A stretch of 64,000 bases of DNA, from contig NZ_MJLT01000068.1 in NCBI RefSeq assembly GCF_001766675.1, positions 97,306-161,305 on the forward strand, in the 5' to 3' direction. Positions 7,808 to 14,693 of the stretch are shown here, one piece after another. Positions within the stretch are counted from its first letter, which is position 1; each line of letters starts with the position of its first letter. The notes under the pieces were generated by a model. It was not told the origin of the DNA. It ran no database searches and saw only the letters and a program-made list of their open reading frames with translations. Source of the stretch: Arthrobacter sp. SW1 (GTDB lineage Bacteria; Actinomycetota; Actinomycetes; Actinomycetales; Micrococcaceae). The position numbers and the translations under genes were made by a program.

Positions 7808-9193
7808 ATGTGGGCCGATTCGGGTGAATACGAGCGGGTTCTCGGGCGGGCAGCGGAGCACGCCAAGGACTGGTTGAAGGCGTTGCCGGAACGGCCCGTC
7901 AGGCCGTCGCTCACGGCGGACCAGATCGCGGATCTCTTCGGTGGTCCGCTCCCCGCTGAAGGCATGGATCCGGAAAAACTCCTCGACTTCCTGGCCCGGA
8001 ACGCCGAGCCCGGGCTCATGGCGATGCAGTCCGGCCGCTTCTTCGGTTGGGTCATCGGCGGAACCCTTCCGGCAGCCATGGCAGCCGACTGGCTGGTCTC
8101 AGCCTGGGACCAGAATTCCGGCCTGCGCTTCGCGACTCCCGCCACCGCCGGAATCGAGGAAGCGGCCGGCCTCTGGCTGCTCGAACTGCTCGGTTTGCCC
8201 GAAGGGTCCGACGTCGGCTTCACCACGGGCGCGAGCATGGCCAACTTCACCGCCTTGGCCGCGGCGCGGTGGCGGCAGCTGGACTCCGCCGGCTGGGACG
8301 TGAACGCCAGGGGGCTCAACGGCGCTCCGCAGCTGCGGGTCCTGGCCGGCGCGGAACGGCACGAAAGCCTGGACATGGCGTTGCGCTTCCTCGGGCTGGG
8401 TGCCCCGGAGATTGTGCCTGCCGATGCCCAAGGCAGGATCGACCCGGATGCCCTCCGCCGCGCCTTGGAGACCGGTAGCGGCCCGGCCATCGTGTGCCTG
8501 CAGGCCGGGAACCTGCATAGCGGTGCCTTCGATCCGTTCCCGGAGGCCGTCGCGGCCGCCAAGGACCACGGCGCGTGGGTCCACGTGGACGGCGCCTTCG
8601 GCCTGTGGGCCGCGGCGGTACCGGAGCTCCGCCACCTGTGGAACGGCGTTGCTTTGGCGGACTCCTGGGGAACCGATGCGCACAAGACCCTCAACGCCCC
8701 GTACGACGCCGGCATCGTCGTGGTGCGCGACGCCGCCGCGCTGCGCCCCGCCATCGGGATGCATGCCGAATACCTTCCGCAGGATGCTCGCGGGCCAGGC
8801 GATCCGATGGAGAAATCCCCGGAGCTCTCCCGCCGTGCCCGTGGCGTTCCGGTCTGGGCCGCCTTGCGTTCCCTCGGGTCCGACGGCGTCCGCGCCCTGG
8901 TTGCCGGACGCGCGGCCTGTGCCGCGGAACTGGCCGACCGGCTCGCCGCCGTGCCCGGCGTCGAGATCCTCAACGACGTCGCCTACACCCAGCTGTCCCT
9001 GGCCTTCGGCAGCGACGCCCGCACCAAAGCCGTGACCGCCTACATCATGGCCGACGGCCGGGTGTGGATGTCCGGTTCGCGCTGGCACGGCCGGGACATC
9101 CTCCGCGTCTCGGTCAGCAATTGGGCCACCGACAGCGCGGACCTGGACGTCGCAGTGCAGACCATCAAGGACGCCCTGGCCGCCACCGCGTAG
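7808..9193 (+). CDS. Pyridoxal-phosphate-dependent decarboxylase (group II amino acid decarboxylase fold)
   Basis: A 461-residue fold-type I PLP enzyme. FTTGASMANFTAL forms the phosphate-binding turn, HVDGAFG carries the cofactor-binding aspartate, and SWGTDAHKTLN carries the Schiff-base lysine at about residue 293. Overall layout matches the aromatic-L-amino-acid/glutamate decarboxylase group, but the active-site lid is not diagnostic, so the substrate (aspartate, glutamate, aromatic) is left open. The gene appears leaderless (TAGCAT six bases before ATG). It converges on the kinase-like gene with a 17-base gap. Confidence 0.88.
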   Translation: MWADSGEYERVLGRAAEHAKDWLKALPERPVRPSLTADQIADLFGGPLPAEGMDPEKLLDFLARNAEPGLMAMQSGRFFGWVIGGTLPAAMAADWLVSAWDQNSGLRFATPATAGIEEAAGLWLLELLGLPEGSDVGFTTGASMANFTALAAARWRQLDSAGWDVNARGLNGAPQLRVLAGAERHESLDMALRFLGLGAPEIVPADAQGRIDPDALRRALETGSGPAIVCLQAGNLHSGAFDPFPEAVAAAKDHGAWVHVDGAFGLWAAAVPELRHLWNGVALADSWGTDAHKTLNAPYDAGIVVVRDAAALRPAIGMHAEYLPQDARGPGDPMEKSPELSRRARGVPVWAALRSLGSDGVRALVAGRAACAAELADRLAAVPGVEILNDVAYTQLSLAFGSDARTKAVTAYIMADGRVWMSGSRWHGRDILRVSVSNWATDSADLDVAVQTIKDALAATA

Positions 9194-9210
9194 CCGCTTG
9201 CGCGTACGGG

Positions 9211-10233
9211 CTAGCTGAGTGCGGCGCCGCCCGGCGCCGGCAGATCGTGTGCGGCCGGAAGCCCGTCGAGGGTGCGGCCTGCGAGCGTACTGGCGACCCA
9301 CAATGAACGGGCCAGGTCGCCGTCGTGCCCCGGCTTGGCTGCGGACCACAAGGCGTTTTCGACCTCGCGGGTGAGGCTCCACTGCCGGGCGGCTTCCGGA
9401 TCCAAGCCCGCGGCATGGCTGAAGTCATTGCACCGCTCCAGCAGCCCCAGCTCGGGGGAGGACCGCGGCAGCTCCGCGATCCGGTTCCACAGCACGGGCG
9501 CCACCCCGAACTCCGCCTCCCCGATGACCGGCTGCGGGTCAATGGCGCGGTAACTGCCGGCGTCGGGAACATCCGGGGTGTCCGGCCGCGGCAGGATGTT
9601 CATGAAGTGCAGGTCCGCATGGACCAGCACATCCTTGCCGGTCCGCCGGCCCACCGCTCCGCGTGTCTGGCATACTTCCAGCGCGGCCTCCAGCAGCCAG
9701 CGCGGGAACGGCCTGCCAAGCTGCTCCCAGTCGGCCGGAAGCTCGTCGCTCCAACGCTCGGCCCGCGCGGCGGCATGCTCGAACCCCTCCCAGGCGGGAC
9801 CTTCGCCGGCGTCGATGCTGAGCCTGCGCATCACGGATCCCCAGGCATCACGCGCCCGGTCCATCGGTACATCCTGCAGCCAGCGCGCGGCATCCAGGCG
9901 TTCCAACAGCATGGAACACGAGTCCTGATCGGCGGCCAGCAGGCGGACAGCGCCATGGCCGTCCCACAGCGCCAGCGCCTGGCTTTCGGGCAGGGCCTCC
10001 GGATGCGGGAAGGCGACCTTCAGGACGGCCCGGGTGTTGCCTTGCCGCACAGGAACGACGATTCCGCCATGGCCGTTCCACGGTTCCACGCCGTTGGGAA
10101 GATCCACGGTGAGGTCCCACCGGTCCAGGCCCGCCTGAAGGTAGCCGGGCAGCGCGGCCAGCCAGGCCCTGCCCTCGGCAGTGCGCGAATACCGGGCTTG
10201 CAGGTCCCCAGGAATCGGAATATGTCTGCTCAT
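9211..10233 (-). CDS. Aminoglycoside phosphotransferase-family kinase (streptomycin 6-kinase-like)
   Basis: This 340-residue protein kinase-like enzyme has the catalytic loop VLVHADLHFMNIL (H-x-D-x-H-x-x-N) and the metal-binding AIDPQPVIGE segment that replaces DFG, as in APH(6) streptomycin kinases. The VLKVAFPHPEA region supplies the ATP-binding lysine. Family members are common in soil actinobacteria and often have unknown natural substrates, so resistance is only possible. The start fits a TAGGCT -10 element ending seven bases upstream. The upstream region is a 55-bp tandem repeat. Confidence 0.87.
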   Translation of the reverse strand: MSRHIPIPGDLQARYSRTAEGRAWLAALPGYLQAGLDRWDLTVDLPNGVEPWNGHGGIVVPVRQGNTRAVLKVAFPHPEALPESQALALWDGHGAVRLLAADQDSCSMLLERLDAARWLQDVPMDRARDAWGSVMRRLSIDAGEGPAWEGFEHAAARAERWSDELPADWEQLGRPFPRWLLEAALEVCQTRGAVGRRTGKDVLVHADLHFMNILPRPDTPDVPDAGSYRAIDPQPVIGEAEFGVAPVLWNRIAELPRSSPELGLLERCNDFSHAAGLDPEAARQWSLTREVENALWSAAKPGHDGDLARSLWVASTLAGRTLDGLPAAHDLPAPGGAALS

Positions 10234-10240
10234 CAGGGCA

Positions 10241-10246
10241 AGCCTA
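10241..10246 (-). promoter_or_regulatory. -10 element of the kinase-like gene (leaderless)
   Basis: TAGGCT on the minus strand ends seven bases before the ATG at 10233. The repeat array begins 16 bases further upstream, so it occupies the -35 region and beyond. Confidence 0.55.
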
Positions 10247-10261
10247 TTCCCCGCTGCCTCC

Positions 10262-10457
10262 CTTGCCTCGTTCCTCGGCCAGGGAACCCGGGCAGCGTGG
10301 GTCCACCCGCGCCTGGCTTGCCTCGTTCCTCGGCCAGGGAACCCGGGCAGCGTGGGCCCACCCGCGCCTGGCTTGCCTCGTTCTCGGCCAGGGAACCCGG
10401 GCAGCGTGGGTCCACCCGCGTCTTGCTTGCTTCGTACCTCGGCCAGGGAACCAGGCC
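10262..10457. repeat. Tandem repeat, 55-bp unit, about 3.6 copies
   Basis: Units start at 10262, 10317, 10372 and 10426. Copies 1 and 2 differ by one base; copy 3 lacks one base (54 bp) and drifts at its end; copy 4 is partial (about 32 bases) and most diverged. Each unit runs from CTTGCCTCGTTCCTCGGCC to CCCACCCGCGCCTGG and contains complementary segments (GCCAGG...CCTGGC enclosing GTGG-GT-CCAC) that can fold as a hairpin. 55 is not a multiple of three, so the array is not a coding repeat. It fills the space between the VIT-family gene end and the kinase-like gene start. Confidence 0.9.
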
Positions 10458-10466
10458 AAGGGAAAC

Positions 10467-11195
10467 CTAGATCACCCCGCTGGATCCCAGCAGGCTACCC
10501 AGGCTGAACGTCGCGGCGAGGGCAAGGGCTCCACCGAGCACCACCCGCAGCGCGGCCCGGAGCCGGGAGCTGCCCCCGATCCACGCACCCACGGCACCCG
10601 TCAGCGCCAGCGCCAGCAGCACTGCGATGAACGTCAGGGGTACACGCAGTGAAGGCGGCGGCAGCAGGATCGAGAGCAAGGGGAGCAGGGCGCCCAGGGT
10701 GAAGGCAATGGCCGAGGCGAACGCAGCGTGCCACGGGCTCACAATGCCGTCCTCGTCGATGTTCAGCTCGGCGGACAGGTGCGCGGCCAAGGCATCGTGC
10801 GCGGTCAGCTCCTTCGCCACCGTCCATGCGGTCTCCGAACTCAAACCCTTCGCCTCGTAAATGGCGGCGAGCTCGGCAAGTTCCTCTTCAGGCTGTTCCT
10901 CAAGCTCCCGGCGTTCCTTCTCCACCAAGGCCTTCTGGCTGTCGCTCTGGCTGCTGACGGATACGTATTCGCCCAGCGCCATGGACACTGCGCCACCGAG
11001 CGCACCGGCCGCGCCTGCCGCGAGGATGGCGCCGGTGTTGGTGGTCGCGCCCGCGACGCCCACCACGATCGCCGCTACGGACACAATGCCGTCGTTGGCC
11101 CCGAGCACCCCGGCGCGCAGCCAGTTCAAGCGGCGGGCAACATCGTTCTCATGGGGTTCGTTGTCGTGGAGCGCGGCCTTTTCGCTGGATGCCAT
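10467..11195 (-). CDS. VIT1/CCC1-family transporter
   Basis: A 242-residue membrane protein with five likely membrane segments. The first carries LRAGVLGANDGIVSVAAIVVGVAGA, and the next SMALGEYVSVSSQ, both family hallmarks of VIT1/CCC1 Fe2+/Mn2+ transporters. A charged central stretch (KALVEKERRELEEQPEEE) corresponds to the cytoplasmic metal-binding helices. Export of iron or manganese to limit toxicity is the usual role. The ATG at 11195 is preferred over an upstream in-frame TTG at 11234; ribosome-site evidence is weak for either. The neighbouring ferritin-like protein also suggests iron handling. Confidence 0.9.
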   Translation of the reverse strand: MASSEKAALHDNEPHENDVARRLNWLRAGVLGANDGIVSVAAIVVGVAGATTNTGAILAAGAAGALGGAVSMALGEYVSVSSQSDSQKALVEKERRELEEQPEEELAELAAIYEAKGLSSETAWTVAKELTAHDALAAHLSAELNIDEDGIVSPWHAAFASAIAFTLGALLPLLSILLPPPSLRVPLTFIAVLLALALTGAVGAWIGGSSRLRAALRVVLGGALALAATFSLGSLLGSSGVI

Positions 11196-11246
11196 GGCTC
11201 CAGCCAAGCACTCCGGCGCGGTCGGCGCCAGCAAAGAAAGGCTGTC

Positions 11247-12329
11247 CTACGGCAGGGGAGAGGCGCTGGCCTGCGGCAGCGGAGGCAGCGCGGCGGGATC
11301 CACCGACAGGCCCGGCAGCGCACCAGGAGGGCTGCCCATGGCTTCAAGCCTGCGTGCGGAATCGAAGAGTCCGGCCATTGCCCAGCGGCGGGTTGCGCCA
11401 TCGCTGAGCGCCACCAGTTCGCCGTAGGCCGGGAGGGCCGCCGTTTCCTGTTCGGCAAGTGTCGCTTGGGCCTGGCTGGCGAAGCCGGCGGGCAGCTGGT
11501 ACCCGGCTTCGCGCGGCGGCACTTTGGCGCATTGCTGCCGGGCCAACGCTTCGGCTTCCCGCAGGAGCAACTGGTGCTGCTCCAGGTCCGAGGCCGCCGC
11601 GGCGGCTGAGGCGCCCTCCAAGCGGGTGAGGGCCACCTGGTAGAGGTAGACGGCCTTCTGTTCGGCCCCGACGACGGCGGCCAGGGCATCAGCTGTCGTA
11701 GCGGCTGCCGCCGGGCCTTGGGAAGAGGCGGCCGGGGAAGCTGCGCTGGGCGAGACGGCACCAGCCGCGGCCGTGCAGGAAGGCTCCGGCGTCGGAGCGG
11801 CCGGAACTGACGCCGCCGCTGACGGAAGGGGCGTCGCGGGAACCGGCAGGCTCCACGCCTTCGCGAGCCTCACGGACTCCAGGTGCTGCGCGGTCCCGAC
11901 GGCGGCAAGCAGCCGGGCCGGTCCGCCGTCGCTCTTTCCGGCGTCGGCGAGGCGCTGCGCGGCACTGCGGGACAACCCGCTGAGGAAGGTGGATTTGGAC
12001 GCCGGTGTGGCAGTTCCCGACGAAGGTGCCGTGGCGGTGGGGTCGGGTGCAAGGAGGGCACGCGCCTGGGTCTCCAGGAGGGTGACCGTTGCGGCGGGGC
12101 TGCCGGCACGGGCAGCCTCCGCTGCCAGCGTCACCGTGTCCTCGTAAGCGGCGGCCCGCGCCGTTTCGGAGAACGGCGGCTCCGGCTCGGGACCCTCGGC
12201 CGGCGGCAGCAGGACCGCCCCGGTGCCCAGGACGAGAACTGCGAGCAACGCCACAAGCGAGGCCTTCACCCAGCCTGGCGCCCCGTGTTTTTCCGCAGTC
12301 TCGTCATTCACAACAGTCCATGGTGTCAT
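11247..12329 (-). CDS. DUF4439 (ferritin-like) membrane-anchored protein
   Basis: A 360-residue protein with one N-terminal membrane segment (residues 21-41) and an alanine/proline/serine-rich linker. The C-terminal four-helix segment starts at ADALAAVVGAEQKAVYLYQVAL and continues with HQLLLREAEAL, which matches the actinobacterial DUF4439 ferritin-like domain placed next to rimP. It should face the outside of the cell. Whether it binds metal is not shown by sequence. The ATG at 12329 removes a 41-residue extension that has no family support. It is divergent from rimP. Confidence 0.8.
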   Translation of the reverse strand: MTPWTVVNDETAEKHGAPGWVKASLVALLAVLVLGTGAVLLPPAEGPEPEPPFSETARAAAYEDTVTLAAEAARAGSPAATVTLLETQARALLAPDPTATAPSSGTATPASKSTFLSGLSRSAAQRLADAGKSDGGPARLLAAVGTAQHLESVRLAKAWSLPVPATPLPSAAASVPAAPTPEPSCTAAAGAVSPSAASPAASSQGPAAAATTADALAAVVGAEQKAVYLYQVALTRLEGASAAAAASDLEQHQLLLREAEALARQQCAKVPPREAGYQLPAGFASQAQATLAEQETAALPAYGELVALSDGATRRWAMAGLFDSARRLEAMGSPPGALPGLSVDPAALPPLPQASASPLP

Positions 12330-12380
12330 GGGTGGGGGCCGCCGGCGGAACCGTGTGCACCACCCCGCCGCGAAACTCGA

Positions 12381-12386
12381 TACCCT
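12381..12386 (+). promoter_or_regulatory. -10 element of the rimP-nusA operon
   Basis: TACCCT lies 38 bases before the rimP GTG, leaving room for a leader with the GGGAGG ribosome site. Confidence 0.5.
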
Positions 12387-12424
12387 AGTACTCACAACAT
12401 CATCGAACGGGAGGCGGCTGGCCA

Positions 12425-13033
12425 GTGAGTCATTCGGAAGCCAGGACTTCAACAGACCAGGCTGGAGAACAGGCGGCAGTCGCCGGCAACCCGGAAGAGA
12501 GCAGGCTCAAGGCGCTGCTGGAGCCTGTGGTCCAGGCCAACCGGCTCTACCTCGAGGACGTCACCGTCCAGGTGGCCGGATCGCACCGCACCGTGCAGGT
12601 GGTCATCGACCTCCCGCAGGAGGAAACCGGCGGCGTGAGCCTTGATGTGATCGCCGAGATTTCCCGGGCCCTGTCCGATGTGCTGGACAACGATCCGCAC
12701 GACGACGGCCGCCCCTACGACCTCGAAGTCTCCTCGCCCGGCGTCTCGCGCCCGCTGACCGAACCCCGCCACTGGCACCGCGCCCGCGGCCGCATGGTCA
12801 AGGTCAACGTGATCCAGGGCGACAACCTCACCGGCCGGATCCAGTCCGTCGACGACGACGGCGTCACCCTGGTTCCGGAGCTTGAGGTCAAGAAGGGGAT
12901 GAAGCCCAAGCAGGGCGACCCCGTGAAACTTCCTTTCGACAGGATCCGGCATGGAAAAGTCGAAATTGAATTCAGCCACCTCGATGAAGGCGGGCTGGTA
13001 GACGAGCACAATGGACCTTCCGAGGAGGCCTAA
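12425..13033 (+). CDS. rimP: Ribosome maturation factor RimP
   Basis: A 202-residue member of the RimP family needed for 30S subunit maturation. It shows the N-terminal domain (LKALLEPVVQANRLYLEDVTVQ and VVIDLPQEETGGVSLDVIAEISRALS), the hallmark DLEVSSPGVSRPLTEPRHW, and a C-terminal SH3-like domain (NLTGRIQSVDDDGVTL). The N-terminal 25 residues are a non-conserved extension. Start GTG has GGGAGG upstream. Its stop overlaps the nusA start (TAATG). Confidence 0.95.
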   Translation: MSHSEARTSTDQAGEQAAVAGNPEESRLKALLEPVVQANRLYLEDVTVQVAGSHRTVQVVIDLPQEETGGVSLDVIAEISRALSDVLDNDPHDDGRPYDLEVSSPGVSRPLTEPRHWHRARGRMVKVNVIQGDNLTGRIQSVDDDGVTLVPELEVKKGMKPKQGDPVKLPFDRIRHGKVEIEFSHLDEGGLVDEHNGPSEEA

Positions 13034-14013
13034 TGGATATTGACATGAGCGCGCTGAGGCTTCTGGAACGTGAGCGCGAAATCCCGCTGGACCTCCTGAT
13101 CCCCACCATCGAGCAGGCGCTCCTGGTGGCGTACCACAAGACGCCCGGCGCCTATGAGAAAGCCCGCGCGGAACTTGACCGCAAGAGCGGCCACGTGACC
13201 ATCTGGGCCACCGAATTCAACGAAGACGGCGAAGCCGTGGGCGAGTTCGAGGACACCCCGGCGGGCTTCGGCCGGATCGCGGCCAGCACCGCGCGCCAGA
13301 TCATCCTGCAGCGCCTGCGCGACGTCGAGGATGACAACGTCCTGGGCGAATTCAAGGGCCGCGAAGGCGAGCTCGTGGCAGGCCTGATCCAGCAGGGCAA
13401 CAACCCGCACATGATCCAGGTCAACCTCGGCACCGTCGAAGCCTTGCTGCCGCCGCCCGAACAGGTCCCCGGTGAAAAGTACACCCACGGCAGCCGCCTG
13501 CGCGCCTACGTCGTGGACGTCCACCGCGGAGCCAAGGGCCCTTCCATCACCCTGTCCCGCTCCCACCCGGGCCTGGTCCGGAAGCTCTTCGAACTCGAAG
13601 TGCCGGAAATCGCGGACCGCTCCGTGGAGATCGTCGCGCTGGCACGCGAAGCCGGCCACCGGACCAAGATGGCCGTCAAGGCCAACGCCGCCGGGATCAA
13701 CGCCAAGGGTGCCTGCATCGGTGAAATGGGTTCGCGTGTGCGGGCCGTCATGACCGAACTCAACGACGAAAAGATCGACATCGTCGACTTCAGCGAAGAT
13801 CCGGCGACCTTTATCGCCAACTCGCTGTCGCCGTCGCGCGTGAATTCCGTCACTATCATCGACGAAGCCACCCGCTCGGCACGCGTCGTGGTGCCGGACT
13901 ACCAGCTGTCGCTCGCCATCGGCAAGGAAGGGCAGAACGCCCGCCTCGCGGCCAAGCTGACCGGCTGGCGCATCGATATCGTCTCCGACGCCGCGCAGGG
14001 CCAGGGCAACTAG
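13033..14013 (+). CDS. nusA: Transcription termination/antitermination factor NusA
   Basis: A 326-residue NusA. The order is an N-terminal RNA polymerase-binding domain, an S1 domain (about 105-180, YTHGSRLRAYVVDVHRG), then two KH domains (GACIGEMGSRVRAVMTEL and LSLAIGKEGQNARLAAKLTG). It lacks the acidic C-terminal repeats found in Escherichia coli, as is usual in actinobacteria. It works with RNA polymerase during pausing, termination and antitermination. The one-base overlap with rimP indicates coupling. Confidence 0.97.
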   Translation: MDIDMSALRLLEREREIPLDLLIPTIEQALLVAYHKTPGAYEKARAELDRKSGHVTIWATEFNEDGEAVGEFEDTPAGFGRIAASTARQIILQRLRDVEDDNVLGEFKGREGELVAGLIQQGNNPHMIQVNLGTVEALLPPPEQVPGEKYTHGSRLRAYVVDVHRGAKGPSITLSRSHPGLVRKLFELEVPEIADRSVEIVALAREAGHRTKMAVKANAAGINAKGACIGEMGSRVRAVMTELNDEKIDIVDFSEDPATFIANSLSPSRVNSVTIIDEATRSARVVVPDYQLSLAIGKEGQNARLAAKLTGWRIDIVSDAAQGQGN

Positions 14014-14017
14014 GCAC

Positions 14018-14045
14018 CGGCCGGGCCTCACGCGAGGCCCGGCTG
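14018..14045. terminator. Hairpin after nusA
   Basis: CCGGGCCTC (14021-14029) and GAGGCCCGG (14034-14042) form a nine-base stem around ACGC, extended by flanking pairs. No T-run follows, so partial termination or mRNA stabilisation is as likely as full termination. Confidence 0.5.
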
Positions 14046-14187
14046 CGGCGCGCCCGGATTCGGCCCGGGAGCGTCCGGGGGACTAGACTGGTGGGAGCCG
14101 GGCTTGCGTCCGGTATCCGTTTTGCTTGGCACCGTTTTCGTCGTGCCGGGAAACAGGAACGAATGAAGGGCAGGTCAGGCACTGAGG

Positions 14188-14541
14188 ATGGTCGAACACC
14201 CAGTGGCTGAACGTTCTTCACGCGGGCAGCAGCCCGTCCGGACCTGCATCGGATGCCGGAAACACGGGGCCCGGAATGAGCTGATCCGGCTGGTCGCCTC
14301 AGGCGGCGGGTCACCCGTCGTCCTGGTGGATGAACGACGCCGGATGGCTGGCCGGGGTGCGTGGCTGCATCCCAGCGGCAACTGCCTGATGCTGGCAATC
14401 AAGCGGCGCGCCTTCGCCAGGGCCCTTGCGGGCGCAAGCGATGCGGCCGCTGTCGAACGCTATATCGAAGGCATGCCACCCGCGGAGGCTCCGGCCACCG
14501 CGGACCAACCGTCCAAACCTGAAAGCGGGTCAGAAAACTGA
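14188..14541 (+). CDS. YlxR (DUF448) family RNA-binding protein
   Basis: A 117-residue protein with the YlxR hallmark VRTCIGCRK, then ELIRLVAS and RRMAGRGAWLHPSGNCL. In most Gram-positive bacteria this small protein lies between nusA and infB, as here; it has been linked to RNA binding and to transcription control or RNase P function. The C-terminal tail is proline/serine-rich. An in-frame GTG at 14203 is an alternative start. Confidence 0.9.
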   Translation: MVEHPVAERSSRGQQPVRTCIGCRKHGARNELIRLVASGGGSPVVLVDERRRMAGRGAWLHPSGNCLMLAIKRRAFARALAGASDAAAVERYIEGMPPAEAPATADQPSKPESGSEN

Positions 14542-14693
14542 TGGAAACCCGATGAGTTCCCAGCGATGAGTACGCAACGATGACAACTTTGTTGCGCTCT
14601 GCACAGGGCCTTTCAGCTGCATCCGCGGCGGAGGCCCGCAGTAAGAAGTAGACGGTTCGTGCCTGGCTCGGTGCGGACCGAGACAGGAGAAAA

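Noticed and set aside
10262..10457. CRISPR array
   Set aside because: The 55-base units are adjacent with no unique spacers, and no cas gene is near; it is a simple tandem repeat.
10245..10470. Repetitive protein encoded by the 55-base repeat
   Set aside because: The period is not a multiple of three and copy 3 has a one-base deletion, so no frame is kept through the array.
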